DNA of 64,000 nt from Asticcacaulis sp. MM231 (GCF_964186625.1 NZ_OZ075108.1:744001-808000), one strand, 5' to 3'. Positions 26,157 to 35,653 are shown, numbered from the stretch's first letter. Translations and numbers: made by a program. Notes: a model not told the origin generated them from the letters alone.

Positions 26157-26701
26157 ATGGATGTTTTCCTGGGAGTATACTGGCCCTCTCGGCGAGAGGC
26201 GCTTTCGGATTGTATAACCCGGGCAAAAGACCATTTTTCCTTAATACATGAGACCTTGGGGGATTATGCCCAATGGTATGCAAGAGGACGTAAGCACGTC
26301 CGCAAGTCAGATGTAATTGAATTCAAATCTGACGACGTGCTTCAAAATCTATTAAAAAAGGCGTGAACTATAAGGATATGCCGCGTGAACCTATTCCGGA
26401 ACTTGGCTGGCGTGTCGGTTTGTGGAACGGAAACCTAGAGCAGCCGGCTGAGACATCATTCGATGTGGGCTGCTATGTCGAAAAGCGCATAGGGCTTGGA
26501 AATAATGCCCTTCTAAAACTGAAGAATATTCAGCTTGAACCGAGTGAACTGGAAGTTCTCCTGAGCGGGTTACGCAATCTATGGCAGGCTGAGAGGGGGC
26601 GTTTGGAAATCGATGGTGTTGTCCATACCCGATTTGACAAGCCTCAGGGGATAGGAGCTGCGATGGCAGCTTTTCGCTCCCGGTTTTTCATCAGAAGATA
26701 G
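26157..26701 (+). pseudogene. Imm52-like orphan immunity protein, broken frame
   Basis: Two consecutive frames (26157-26366 and 26363-26701) read as one protein if one A is added to the six-A run at 26354-26359, giving about 181 residues. The N-terminus (VFLGVYWPSRREALSDC, then WYARGRK) and the second half (LGWRVGLWNGN, then FDVGCYVEKRIG) resemble Immunity protein 52, which protects against polymorphic toxins. No toxin gene is adjacent. The region is more A+T-rich than its surroundings, and its 3' end runs into the opposite-strand VUT gene, so the C-terminus may be truncated. It could be a real decaying gene, a sequence error, or a case of ribosomal slippage; decay or error is likelier. The family call is from memory. 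Confidence 0.6.
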
Positions 26702-27201
26702 ACGATCACGCAGCCAAGCAGCTTGCTGAGGATCGAAGCGCCAATGGCCCAGATATTGAAAATGCCCGGAATAACCGTGGCCGCCATCAGATAAAACACG
26801 GTTGTATCTATCGGCGAGCCAACCGCCGCGGAGATAAAGACGCGCTTCGATAAGGGCAGTTTGAGGAAGGTAAACAGTCCCCAGTCGATGGTCTCGCTGA
26901 TGCCGAAGGCGACCGCGCTGGCCATCGCAATCTCGGCTGGCGCCATTTTGAACGAAATGCCTAGTCCAATCATCAGCGGGATAAAGATCCAGTGGCCGAT
27001 CTCGCGCTGAGCAAAATCACGCACCACCAAAACCAGCCCGGTGACGATAGCCAGCGGTGTCCATTCGCCGTGATCTGGCAGGGGAATGGTCGGCACGGCG
27101 GCATAGGCCCAGTTGATAAAAGGGATCAGAAACAGATAGAGATAGGTCCAGGGGGCGCGACCGGTGAAGGCTTTTCGCGCGGCGGCTTTTGCGTCGATCA
27201 T
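26644..27201 (-). CDS. VUT-family transporter (YhhQ-like)
   Basis: A 185-residue membrane protein with five or six hydrophobic helices. Characteristic VUT (vitamin uptake/queuosine-precursor) motifs are VVRDFAQREIGHW near the middle and GSPIDTTVFYLMA in the last third. YhhQ proteins import queuosine precursors; whether this one does is inferred only. ATG 27199-27201 starts it. The 3' end overlaps the putative Imm52 remnant by 58 bases, which suggests that a junction has formed there. Confidence 0.82.
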   Translation of the reverse strand: MIDAKAAARKAFTGRAPWTYLYLFLIPFINWAYAAVPTIPLPDHGEWTPLAIVTGLVLVVRDFAQREIGHWIFIPLMIGLGISFKMAPAEIAMASAVAFGISETIDWGLFTFLKLPLSKRVFISAAVGSPIDTTVFYLMAATVIPGIFNIWAIGASILSKLLGCVIVYLLMKNRERKAAIAAPIP

Positions 27202-27284
27202 TCTGGCCTCTTACCATTGTATACGCGAACTGTAGCAGCGAAATAGCACTTGCCAAGTTCGTTTCCGGAAGTTAGGAACATAGC

Positions 27285-28571
27285 ATGAACATGTCAACCG
27301 TGAGTTTGCTGGTCGTTTTGGTGGTCGCCGCCGTTTTCGCCGGCGCCTGGTTTTTGTCGCTGGCCGAGGCGAAACGCCTGCGCGGCCGCAATGAAGATCT
27401 GTCGGATCGCCTGACCGATGTGACCGCCGAACTGTCGGCAGCAAAGGAACGCGCGCGCAATCTGGAAGACGCCAAGGCCGCCATGAGCGAGCAGTTCCAG
27501 CTTGTGTCGCATCAGGCCATGCAGGCCTCGTCGGATTCGCTGTTGAAACGCGCTGAGGAATCGTTTGTGGCGCGCGAAAAGCTGGCGCTGGAACGGATGA
27601 ATTCGAGCCTCCAGCCTGTCTCGGAAACCCTGACGCGTTTTGAGGCGCAGGTGAAGGCGATGGAAGAGGCGCGCTCAAAGAACAGCGGCGAACTGGAACA
27701 GCAGATCAAGCAGCTTCTGAGCGCCTCCGATCAGACCCGCGAAGTGACGCAGAAACTGGCCAATTCGCTGCGTCGTGGTGCCGGCGTGCAAGGTCGCTGG
27801 GGTGAGGAAACCTTGCGCAATGTCTTGCAGGCGGCCGGTCTGACACGCTTCGATTTTATCGAGCAGCACAACCTCGATACCGACGAAGGCCGACGCCGTC
27901 CGGACGTGGTGGTGCGGATGCCGGGTGATAAATCGAATGGTGTCTTCGTTATCGATTCCAAGGTCAACCTGACGGCCTTTCTCGATTCGATGGATGCGCT
28001 CGATGATGAGGCGCGCGAAGCCGCCTTGCAGCGCCATACGCAGGGCTTGCGCGCTCATGTCCGTGATCTGTCCGGCAAGGCCTACTGGGATCAGTTCAAG
28101 GATCAGTCGCCCGATTTCGTCGCCCTGTTCATTCCGGGCGATGGTTTCCTGGCGGCGGCGCTCGACCGGATGCCGCAACTGATGAACGAGGCGATGGACA
28201 AGAAGGTCATTATCGTCACGCCCACCACCCTGTTCGCGCTGTGTAAAGCCGTGGCCTACGGCTGGCGCGTCGAAGACCAAATGAAGAATGCTTCGCACAT
28301 CGCCGATCTTGGCCGCGAACTCTATGCCCGCCTGTCGGTGATGGGCGATCATGTTCATGGTCTTGGCGGGGCGCTTGGACGCGCGGTTGAGAAGTATAAC
28401 GCGTTTGTCGGCTCGCTGGAAAGCAAGGTGCTGACTCAGGCGCGGCGCTTCGAAGAGCTACAGGTCGAGCATCAAGGCAAGCCCATGCCGGATCTGACAG
28501 CGATCGAAGCCCAGCCGAAGGTGGCTAACAAGTTGAAATCATTACAATCGGCTGACGAAGACCTGCTCTAG
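27285..28571 (+). CDS. rmuC: DNA recombination protein RmuC
   Basis: A 428-residue protein. One N-terminal membrane helix (VSLLVVLVVAAVFAGAWFL), a long coiled coil (about 25-150) and a C-terminal nuclease-like domain follow. Conserved motifs are GRWGEETLRNVLQAAGL, RPDVVVRMPGDK with VFVIDSKVNL (the PD-(D/E)XK-like core) and FVALFIPGDGFLAAAL. RmuC limits inverted-repeat-stimulated rearrangements, which is noteworthy near so many palindromes, though no link is shown. It is divergent from the VUT gene and 36 bases before def. Confidence 0.93.
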   Translation: MNMSTVSLLVVLVVAAVFAGAWFLSLAEAKRLRGRNEDLSDRLTDVTAELSAAKERARNLEDAKAAMSEQFQLVSHQAMQASSDSLLKRAEESFVAREKLALERMNSSLQPVSETLTRFEAQVKAMEEARSKNSGELEQQIKQLLSASDQTREVTQKLANSLRRGAGVQGRWGEETLRNVLQAAGLTRFDFIEQHNLDTDEGRRRPDVVVRMPGDKSNGVFVIDSKVNLTAFLDSMDALDDEAREAALQRHTQGLRAHVRDLSGKAYWDQFKDQSPDFVALFIPGDGFLAAALDRMPQLMNEAMDKKVIIVTPTTLFALCKAVAYGWRVEDQMKNASHIADLGRELYARLSVMGDHVHGLGGALGRAVEKYNAFVGSLESKVLTQARRFEELQVEHQGKPMPDLTAIEAQPKVANKLKSLQSADEDLL

Positions 28572-28607
28572 CTTGATTTTTTATCTCGTCAATATTACAT
28601 CACGCCT

Positions 28608-29141
28608 ATGGCCATACGCGATATCATCACCGTTCCGAACCCGCTCCTGAAGCAAGTCTCCAAGCCCGTCGACAAGGTCGATGACGCTTTGCGTGCCCTG
28701 ATGGACGATATGCTGGAAACCATGTACGATGCGCCGGGCATCGGCCTGGCGGCGATACAGATCGGCGAACCGGTCCGTGTCATCGTCATGGACTTGCAGG
28801 AAAAGCCTGAAGGCGCTGATGAAGATGCCGAAGGGATCAAAAACCCGCGCTATTTCGTCAATCCTGAGATCATCTGGAAATCGGACGACACCCTGCCTTA
28901 TGAAGAAGGCTGCCTGTCGGTGCCGGAAATCTATGACGAGGTTCAGCGCCCGGCTCACGTCAAGATCCGCTATCTCAACTATCATGGCGAGCAGGTCGAA
29001 GAAGACGCGCACGGCCTTTACGCCGTCTGCATCCAGCACGAAATGGACCACCTCGAAGGCGTGCTGTTTATCGATCATTTGTCGAAGCTGAAGCGCGATC
29101 GGGCGGTGACCAAAGTCAAGAAGCTCACCCGCGCCGCTTAG
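28608..29141 (+). CDS. def: peptide deformylase
   Basis: A 177-residue metalloenzyme that removes the formyl group from nascent proteins. All three motifs are present: [10 protein letters not shown] (residues 44-53), EGCLSVPE with metal ligand Cys102, and QHEMDHLEG with His144, Glu145 and His148. It lies in the standard def-fmt order, followed by truA, but separated from fmt by a large palindrome that may affect transcription. It sits just downstream of rmuC. Confidence 0.97.
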   Translation: MAIRDIITVPNPLLKQVSKPVDKVDDALRALMDDMLETMYDAPGIGLAAIQIGEPVRVIVMDLQEKPEGADEDAEGIKNPRYFVNPEIIWKSDDTLPYEEGCLSVPEIYDEVQRPAHVKIRYLNYHGEQVEEDAHGLYAVCIQHEMDHLEGVLFIDHLSKLKRDRAVTKVKKLTRAA

Positions 29142-29146
29142 TCAAC

Positions 29147-29266
29147 CCTACTGCGAGCATCTGCAAAGCATCATCTCCCTGCGATACGTTGCTCACGTAC
29201 TTAAGTACGTTCCGCTACGTTTCTCGTGAGCTAATACTTTTCGATGGCTCACAGCGGGTTGCCCCG
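29147..29266. repeat. imperfect palindrome of about 115 nt with CGTACTTAAGTACG core
   Basis: The stretch between def and fmt folds on itself: outer arms CAACCCTACTGCGAGC and GGCTCACAGCGGGTTG, middle arms less perfect, and a perfect central CACGTACTTAAGTACGT. It has the same overall size and CTTAAG centre as the element at 33483-33589. Confidence 0.6.
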
Positions 29267-29294
29267 TGCTAAACCCATTACAAAGGAATCTGTC

Positions 29295-30224
29295 ATGCGC
29301 TTAGCTTTCATGGGCACGCCCGAATTTGCGGTTAAAGCTCTCGCCGAACTGGTGGCGAGCGGGCATGATATCGTCTGCGTTTACAGCCAGCCGCCGGCGC
29401 CAAAAGGGCGCGGGCAGGTACTGAGTCCGTCGCCCGTCCATACCTTCGCGCAGAGCCTCGGTCTTGAGGTGCGCACACCGAAATCGATGAAGGCGCCGGA
29501 AGCCATTGCCGAATTCCAGTCGCTCGATATCGACGCCTGTATCGTGGTCGCCTACGGTCAAATCCTCAAAAAGGAAGTGCTCGATCACCCGTCGCTCGGC
29601 TGCTTCAATCTACATGCCTCCCTGCTACCGCGCTGGCGCGGTGCAGCCCCTATCCAGCGGGCTATCATGGCCGGTGACAGCCACACCGGCGTCGAGGTCA
29701 TGCGTATGAGCGAAGGGCTGGACGAGGGCGCGATCATCCTGACCGGCCGTGAGGAAATCGCGCTTGAGGACACCGCCCAGACCCTGCACGACAAACTGGC
29801 CCTGCTGGGTGCTTCGCTGCTGCCGGTGGCGCTGGCCGCCATCGAGCGCGGCGGTGCGGCGGGACAGGCGCAGGTAGGCGAGCCGACCTACGCCAAAAAG
29901 ATCACGCCCGAGGAAGCGCGCATCGACTGGAACCGTCCGGCGCGCGATCTCGATTTTCACATCCGCGGCCTGTCGCCCTTTCCCGGCGCCTGGTGCATGT
30001 TACCAACGCCAAAGGGCGAGCAGCGCCTCAAGATCTTGATGTCGCGTGTCACAGATGAGGTCAGCGGCGAGACGCCCGGCACCCGTCTCCTGGGCGGTTT
30101 GAAGATCGCCACGGGGGAGGGCGTCATCGAACTGGTGCGCGTTCAGCGCGAGGGTAAGGCGGCGCAGGATGCCGCCGATTTTCTCAATGGGGGCCTGCTC
30201 AATCCCGGCGATCGACTGCTCTGA
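29295..30224 (+). CDS. fmt: methionyl-tRNA formyltransferase
   Basis: A 309-residue enzyme that formylates initiator Met-tRNA. The N-terminal domain starts [19 protein letters not shown], the folate-binding motif is [17 protein letters not shown], and the loop [18 protein letters not shown] follows. The C-terminal OB-like domain contains [17 protein letters not shown] 29295 is chosen (an AAGGA lies upstream); the frame extends 17 codons earlier into the palindrome. The stop overlaps the truA start (TGATG). Confidence 0.97.
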   Translation: MRLAFMGTPEFAVKALAELVASGHDIVCVYSQPPAPKGRGQVLSPSPVHTFAQSLGLEVRTPKSMKAPEAIAEFQSLDIDACIVVAYGQILKKEVLDHPSLGCFNLHASLLPRWRGAAPIQRAIMAGDSHTGVEVMRMSEGLDEGAIILTGREEIALEDTAQTLHDKLALLGASLLPVALAAIERGGAAGQAQVGEPTYAKKITPEEARIDWNRPARDLDFHIRGLSPFPGAWCMLPTPKGEQRLKILMSRVTDEVSGETPGTRLLGGLKIATGEGVIELVRVQREGKAAQDAADFLNGGLLNPGDRLL

Positions 30225-31006
30225 TGCCGCGTTACAAACTCCTCGTCGAATATGATGGCCGGCCTTATAATGGCTTTCAGGCGCAGGAAAACCAGCCGAG
30301 CGTGCAAAGCTCGTTGGAAGACGCGATCTTTAAATTCAGCGGCCAGCGCTTGCGCATCACCACGGCCGGCCGCACCGATACCGGCGTCCACGCCACCGGA
30401 CAGGTGGTGACCTTCGACCTCGAAAAAGAGTACCGCCCCAAGGTGGTGCGCGACGCCATGAACGCCTACCTGATGCCGCAGCCGATTTCGGTGCTGGCGT
30501 CGGAGATTGTGGATGACGACTTCTCGGCGCGCTTTTCCGCTACCGGCCGCATGTATCTTTATCGCATTATCAACCGCGAGGGGCCGCCGGCGCTCGATCA
30601 GGGGCGCGTTTGGCACGTCAAGAAGCCACTTGATGTCGAGGCGATGGCCGAAGCGGCGCAAAGCCTGCTCGGCAAGCATGATTTCACCACCTTCCGCTTT
30701 ATCGGCTGCCAGGCCAAGTCACCGGTCAAGACACTGGATATCGCGCGGGTGAAGCGCTTTGGCGAAGAGGTGCATCTGGTCTTTGCGGCGCGTTCGTTCC
30801 TGCATCGCCAGGTGCGCTCCATGACCGGCACCCTGGTCGATGTCGGCACAGGACGGCGGCCGGTCGGCTATGTGGCGGAAGCCCTGGCCGCGGCCGATCG
30901 CGCCACCTGCGGTCAGGTGGCGCCGCCGCAAGGCCTTTACCTGACGCAAGTGACCTATGATGAAGAGCCGAACTTCGAAAAATACGCTTCGATCAGGGCC
31001 GAATAG
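30224..31006 (+). CDS. truA: tRNA pseudouridine(38-40) synthase
   Basis: A 260-residue TruA. The catalytic Asp52 lies in TTAGRTDTGVHATGQ. The N-terminus RYKLLVEYDGRPYNGFQAQ, the RNA-contact FRFIGCQAKSPVKT and RSFLHRQVRSMTGTLVDVG are all typical. It is translationally coupled to fmt by a one-base overlap. Its 3' end overlaps the convergent dapE gene by 52 bases. Confidence 0.96.
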   Translation: MPRYKLLVEYDGRPYNGFQAQENQPSVQSSLEDAIFKFSGQRLRITTAGRTDTGVHATGQVVTFDLEKEYRPKVVRDAMNAYLMPQPISVLASEIVDDDFSARFSATGRMYLYRIINREGPPALDQGRVWHVKKPLDVEAMAEAAQSLLGKHDFTTFRFIGCQAKSPVKTLDIARVKRFGEEVHLVFAARSFLHRQVRSMTGTLVDVGTGRRPVGYVAEALAAADRATCGQVAPPQGLYLTQVTYDEEPNFEKYASIRAE

Positions 31007-32127
31007 GTATCGGTCAGGGCTTCGAGATCGGCCACCGCTACGCATTCGTTGATCTGGTGCATGGTCTGGCCGACAAGGCCGAACTCAACGACCGGACATA
31101 GCGCGCGGATAAAGCGGGCATCGGACGTGCCGCCGGTGGTCGAGCGGTCGGTGTCCAGTCCGAGTGTGTCCTTGATCACGTTCGCTATCAGATCGACAAA
31201 GGTGCTGGCTTCGGTCAGGAAAGCCTCGCCTGAAATGGTTGATTTGACCTCGATCTGCGCGCCGGTCTTAGCCGCAAACTGAGCCGCGACCTCATCGAAC
31301 CAGGCGCATAGTTGCGCGCCGGTGTGGGCCGGATTAAAGCGAATATTGATGCGGGCGCGGGCATCTTGAGGGATGATGTTGGTGGCGGTGTTGCCGGTGT
31401 CGATCGTGGTGATTTCCAGATTTGATGGCGGGAACTGATCGTAACCGTCATCGAGCATGCGGGCTTTCAACGCACCCAGCAGATCGACCAGCACGGGCAG
31501 TGGATTAAGCGCGCGCTGCGGATAGGCGACATGGCCCTGCTTGCCGGTGACGGTGAAGGTGGCGTTGACCGAGCCGCGCCGGCCGACCTTGATCATGTCG
31601 CCGAGTTGCGCCGAAGATGACGGCTCGCCGACGATGCAGTGGTCGATGATCTCGCCCTGATCCTTCAGCCACTCGACCACGCGGATGGTGCCGTCGGTGG
31701 CCACGCCTTCCTCATCGCCGGTGATCAGAAAGGACAATGAGCCTTTCTGGGAGCCACTCAGATCATCATGGCGCGATACGGCGGCGATCCAGGCGGCGAC
31801 TCCGCCCTTCATGTCGACCGCGCCGCGCCCAATCACTGCGCCATCATGGATTTCGGCGCCAAACGGATCGTAGCGCCACAGATTGCGCACGCCGCTTGGC
31901 ACCACATCGGTATGGCCGGCGAAGCACAGATTGGGCGCGGACGTGCCGCGGCGGGCATAGAGATTTTCGATCTCGCCGAATTTCAGCCGCGTGCAGGTAA
32001 AGCCCAGGCTTTCCAGCACCTGCTGCACCGTATCCATGGCACCGGCATCGACCGGCGTGACCGAGGGGCGGGTAATAAGCGCCTGTGTTAAGTGAACGAC
32101 ATCAAGGTTTTTGGGTGCATTTGCCAT
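30955..32127 (-). CDS. dapE: succinyl-diaminopimelate desuccinylase
   Basis: A 390-residue M20-family metallohydrolase of the lysine/diaminopimelate pathway. Metal and catalytic motifs are visible: CFAGHTDVVPSG (His72, Asp74), GRGAVDMKGG (Asp105), TGDEEG (138-140), VGEPSSS and, near the end, VGQTMHQINE. The dimerisation lid domain (about 180-290) contains HVAYP. ATG 32125-32127 gives a normal start. It is convergent with truA and overlaps its 3' end by 52 bases. No other dap gene lies in the window. Confidence 0.95.
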   Translation of the reverse strand: MANAPKNLDVVHLTQALITRPSVTPVDAGAMDTVQQVLESLGFTCTRLKFGEIENLYARRGTSAPNLCFAGHTDVVPSGVRNLWRYDPFGAEIHDGAVIGRGAVDMKGGVAAWIAAVSRHDDLSGSQKGSLSFLITGDEEGVATDGTIRVVEWLKDQGEIIDHCIVGEPSSSAQLGDMIKVGRRGSVNATFTVTGKQGHVAYPQRALNPLPVLVDLLGALKARMLDDGYDQFPPSNLEITTIDTGNTATNIIPQDARARINIRFNPAHTGAQLCAWFDEVAAQFAAKTGAQIEVKSTISGEAFLTEASTFVDLIANVIKDTLGLDTDRSTTGGTSDARFIRALCPVVEFGLVGQTMHQINECVAVADLEALTDTYSALIEAYFSKFGSSS

Positions 32128-32208
32128 AGCTTTCCTCTAAGTCCGATTAGACTCCGGGGGAAGACTAAAAAATTCTGTCTGTCCTGTATTTTCCGATAAG
32201 GCCTTGCC

Positions 32209-33483
32209 GTGACCACGCCCGCCGATCCGATGGCTCCCAACCTGCCGCCGCAGCAGGAGGATAACCGCCACCCCCTGCAAATCCCTGATTTCCGCGCCTT
32301 CTGGATTTCGCGCCTCGCCGGTGTGCTGGGTACCTCGGCGCAGAGCGCGGCCATTGCCTGGCAGGTTTACGAAATTGCCCGCCGCACGCAGGGCGTGGCG
32401 GAATCGGCGCTCTATGTCGGTCTGATCGGGCTGGCACAGTTTATCACCCTGTTCGCCTTCACCCTGCCGGCAGGTATTGTCGCTGATCGCTATGACCGCA
32501 AGAAGATCGTCAGCGTCGTTCTGCTGCTGCAGTTGCTGCTGTCGCTCGGCTTCTTCGCCTATTCCTTTATACCCAATCCGCCGTTCTGGGGCCTGTTCGC
32601 CCTCAGCGCCGTGCTGGGCGCCTTACGGGCTTTCAGCGCGCCCGCCAGTTCGGCGATTGGTCCGATGCTGGTGCCCAAGCATATCCTGCCGCAGGCGATC
32701 GCCGTCAATTCCATGGCCTTTCAGGCAGGTCTGATCGTCGGGCCGGCGATTGGTGGCGTGCTGGTCGGCATATCGCCACGTTTCGCCTATGGCTTCTGCG
32801 CCGGACTTTGCCTTCTGGCGGCGGTTCTGATCATGACCATCCGCGCTCCCACCTTGCCGGATGCGCCCTCAGGCTCCAAGACCGCCATGCTGAAGGAAGG
32901 CATGGCCTATATCTGGTCCAACAAGGTCATTCTGGGCGCGATTTCGCTCGATCTGTTCGCTGTGCTTCTGGGCGGCGCCATCGCGCTCATGCCGATCTAC
33001 GTCAAGGATATCCTGCATGCCGGACCGGAGATGTTCGGCATTCTGCGCGCGTCGCCGGCCATCGGCGCTATCGTCACCTCGTTTATCCTGTCCTACCGGC
33101 CGATCCGGCGCAATGCCGGACGCTGGATGTTCGGTGGCGTGGCGGTCTTCGGGTTATCGACCATCGCTTTTGGTGTCTCGGAAATGATCTGGGTGTCAAT
33201 TATCTCGATGATCGTGCTCGGTGCAGCCGATATGATCAGTGTCTATGTCCGCGGCACCCTCGTCCAGATCGTCACGCCCAACCATATGCGCGGCCGCGTC
33301 GCATCTGTGTCCTACCTGTTCATCGGTGCGTCCAATGAACTGGGTGAGTTCGAAACCGGCGTCATCGCGCGCCTGATGGGGCCGGTCAATGCGGCGCTCT
33401 TTGGCGGCATCGGTTCGCTGGTCGTCACCGGCGCCTGGATGAAGCTGTTTCCGAGTTTATACAAAGCCGACCGCCTGGAATAG
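32209..33483 (+). CDS. MFS transporter of the EntS type
   Basis: A 424-residue major facilitator with about 11-12 hydrophobic segments. The start NLPPQQEDNRHPLQIPDFRA leads into FWISRLAGVLGTSAQSAAIAWQVYE, and the loop 2-3 motif is DRYDRKKIV, the usual MFS signature. The C-terminal part GAADMISVYVRGTLVQIVTP is typical of the EntS/MFS_3 branch, which includes siderophore and other small-molecule exporters. The substrate here is unknown. It starts with GTG at 32209 and is divergent from dapE. Its TAG forms the left edge of a 107-nt palindrome. Confidence 0.87.
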   Translation: MTTPADPMAPNLPPQQEDNRHPLQIPDFRAFWISRLAGVLGTSAQSAAIAWQVYEIARRTQGVAESALYVGLIGLAQFITLFAFTLPAGIVADRYDRKKIVSVVLLLQLLLSLGFFAYSFIPNPPFWGLFALSAVLGALRAFSAPASSAIGPMLVPKHILPQAIAVNSMAFQAGLIVGPAIGGVLVGISPRFAYGFCAGLCLLAAVLIMTIRAPTLPDAPSGSKTAMLKEGMAYIWSNKVILGAISLDLFAVLLGGAIALMPIYVKDILHAGPEMFGILRASPAIGAIVTSFILSYRPIRRNAGRWMFGGVAVFGLSTIAFGVSEMIWVSIISMIVLGAADMISVYVRGTLVQIVTPNHMRGRVASVSYLFIGASNELGEFETGVIARLMGPVNAALFGGIGSLVVTGAWMKLFPSLYKADRLE

Positions 33484-33589
33484 GGAAGCGGTCATCCTTG
33501 GCCGACTAATACGCAGTCTGCGCTAGCGGGTACTTAAGTGCCCGCGTCGCTTGCCGGCTATTATTCGGACACAAGGCTGACCGCTTCCC
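33483..33589. repeat. 107-nt imperfect palindrome between convergent genes
   Basis: The left arm GGGAAGCGGTCATCCTTG and right arm CAAGGCTGACCGCTTCCC match at 17 of 18 positions. Inner arms CCGACTAATA and TATTATTCGG also pair, and the centre GCGGGTACTTAAGTGCCCGC is nearly perfect. The whole element is symmetric around base 33536. There is no T-run. It begins at the last base of the MFS stop. Confidence 0.7.
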
Positions 33590-33618
33590 CGCGTCAGGTG
33601 TTTGTAAGACTAAGAAGT

Positions 33619-35085
33619 TTAGCGGGTGCCGCGTGTGGTGGTAAGGGCGGAGCGCAAGGGGCGGGCGCTGTTGCTGCGCACAGGGCTGACCTCGGTCTGG
33701 GCCAGGGCCTGTGGACGCGCGGTCTGGTTCTCGTTGTCGACGCGATAAGCCAGGGCGTCGTTTTTCTGGATCGTGCCATTCGGGCTGACCTCAGCCAGGG
33801 CGATCATCGAGTTGATTTCACGCTTGCGGGCGCGGAAGGCGTTCAGGTCGTTGCCGGCCAGCATGCTGGATTGCGGCACCTTGGCGCCCTTGGGATCGAT
33901 CGGGTGGTGGTCTTTCCAGACCTCGAAATGCAGATGCGGACCGGTTGAGCGGCCGGTGGTCCCGACATAACCGATAATCTGGCCTTGCGTCACGCGCTGA
34001 CCGGGACGGACCGCGATCGACGACATGTGACCGTAGCCGGTTTCCCACTCTTTATTGTGAGCGATACGGACCCAGCGGCCATAACCGCCCCACCACTTGG
34101 CGTCCATCACCACACCATCGCCGGCGGCTTGAATCGGGGTGCCGGTGGGGGCAGCGAAATCGATGCCGGTGTGCATCTTCATGAAGCCGACGATCGGGTG
34201 GAAGCGCATGCCGAAGCCGGACGATGTGCGGGCGCCGTAGATCGGCGTTGCTAGCAGGAAGCCTTTGATATTCTTGCCGGTTTCATCATAATATTCGATG
34301 GAGCGGCCGCCGTTGGGCGTAAAGGAATAGAAGCGGTCGACGCCGCCCTTAGCCTCGATCTCGGCATACAGCAGATTGCCTGCCTCGACCGTACGGCCGC
34401 TTTCGGTGACCTTGCGGTCGAACACCATCTTGAAAGTGTCGCCCGACTGGATATCGCGCTCGAAATCGAGCTTGTGGGCGAACAGCTTGACGACCTGCGC
34501 GGTCAGCGTCGGGGTGGCGCCGAGCGCCGCGGCCGAGGTGAACAGGGAGCCATCAATGGTACCGATCGCGACGCGGCGCTCATCGCGTACCGACTCTTCC
34601 AGCGCGCGCAGGCGCATGACGCCGTCGCGGTCCTTGGTCAGGGTCAGTTGCTTGGCGGGGCCGGTGCGGACGGTCAGGCCCAGAAGCTGGGCGTCACCCT
34701 CGCCGCTGATCGGCTTGGCTATGGCGGCCTCCAAGCTGAGGCCGGCCTTGATATTGGTGATATTGAAGGAGTGGGACAGAAGCTTGATGGCTGCCTTGGC
34801 TTCATCGGGCTTCACGCCCATACGGGTGACGGCCTGATCGAGTGTTTCACCGGCGCGCAGCGAGATCGGCATGTCGATGGGCTGGCTGTAACCGGGACGC
34901 GCGGCGGCTTCGGCATAGGCTTGCGTTTCCAGCGCCATGGCGGCGGCGGGGTCCATGGGCGCGCCCATACCCTGCATCGGCTGCACCATCTTCCACAGAA
35001 GCGTGCCGACCGTCAGCGCCGTCGCCAGGGCAAAAACCATGGGCGTAAGTCTGACGGGCTGCCGGCGGGGGTCAAGTTGAGCCAT
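33619..35085 (-). CDS. M23 (LytM) family peptidoglycan endopeptidase
   Basis: A 488-residue membrane-anchored protein with one N-terminal helix (MVFALATALTVGTLLW), two coiled or OapA-like segments and a C-terminal LytM domain. The zinc ligands are present: MKMHTGIDFAAPTGTPI (His and Asp) and STGPHLHFEVW (the HxH motif). The central DAKWWGGYGRWVRIAH and TGYGHMSS are standard. It should cleave peptide cross-links in the periplasm, similar to MepM. Start GTG or ATG at 35083-35085. A CtrA site lies about 280 bases upstream of its start in the shared divergent region. Confidence 0.9.
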   Translation of the reverse strand: MAQLDPRRQPVRLTPMVFALATALTVGTLLWKMVQPMQGMGAPMDPAAAMALETQAYAEAAARPGYSQPIDMPISLRAGETLDQAVTRMGVKPDEAKAAIKLLSHSFNITNIKAGLSLEAAIAKPISGEGDAQLLGLTVRTGPAKQLTLTKDRDGVMRLRALEESVRDERRVAIGTIDGSLFTSAAALGATPTLTAQVVKLFAHKLDFERDIQSGDTFKMVFDRKVTESGRTVEAGNLLYAEIEAKGGVDRFYSFTPNGGRSIEYYDETGKNIKGFLLATPIYGARTSSGFGMRFHPIVGFMKMHTGIDFAAPTGTPIQAAGDGVVMDAKWWGGYGRWVRIAHNKEWETGYGHMSSIAVRPGQRVTQGQIIGYVGTTGRSTGPHLHFEVWKDHHPIDPKGAKVPQSSMLAGNDLNAFRARKREINSMIALAEVSPNGTIQKNDALAYRVDNENQTARPQALAQTEVSPVRSNSARPLRSALTTTRGTR

Positions 35086-35653
35086 GTACGCGTATTCGTC
35101 CTGTTAAGCGAAGGGCGTAAAGGTTCGCCCCCTGTCGATATGGCCCTCGAAGCTATGAGCGGCCGGATACTCAGTTTTTCGCAAGCCTAAGGCTACGGTT
35201 TCAGGCAAGACTCGTGATGAATGGCACCATGGGCTGAGTCTTAACAATGTGGAAGGCTCTGCTTACGCCTAAATAAGGCGAAAATGAGGCACGTTTTTGC
35301 CCCGTCACGGATCCTTGTGACCCGTGGATTTAGTCTATTATCCTTAAAATCCTGCTTACAAACAGGTTAATGAAAAATTAATGTCGCGAATGGACAAATT
35401 CGCGTCTCGGGTGTTGTGTTCATAAGGTCTTCATAAACTGTGGAAAACCGTCATAAATCCATCCAAGGGGCAAAAAGGGAGCGCGCATCACGCGTTCGCC
35501 GGATTTTGGGCTAAAACCTGCCCTAGACTGTGTCAAAAGGGATAAAACAAAATGTCATCGGCTCCACATTTTTTAAGAGATTTGCATGATACTGTACGCG
35601 AACGGGGAAAATGCCCGGCCCAAGCCTTTGCAGAAGCGTCCAAGATTTCCTGA
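35086..35653. other. 568-nt divergent intergenic region
   Basis: It separates the M23 gene (minus) from ydbH (plus). I see no convincing gene. It contains a perfect CtrA site and an A+T-rich core around 35330-35420, the most likely promoter zone for both directions. Confidence 0.6.
35367..35381. promoter_or_regulatory. perfect CtrA full site between M23 peptidase and ydbH
   Basis: TTAA, seven bases (TGAAAAA), TTAA. It is 286 bases upstream of ydbH and 282 bases upstream of the M23 start. It could place cell-wall remodelling under cell-cycle control (inference). Confidence 0.55.

Noticed and set aside
26351..26366. Programmed ribosomal slippage at the poly-A run of the Imm52-like gene
   Set aside because: The run fits a slippery heptamer, but no stimulatory structure is evident, and other one-base breaks in the window point to sequence error or decay.
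26157..26701. A toxin-antitoxin or polymorphic-toxin locus
   Set aside because: Only the immunity-like part is seen; no toxin frame of any size is adjacent.
33483..33589. A simple bidirectional terminator for the convergent genes
   Set aside because: The arms are far longer than a terminator needs and there is no T-run on either side, so I list it as a palindromic element.
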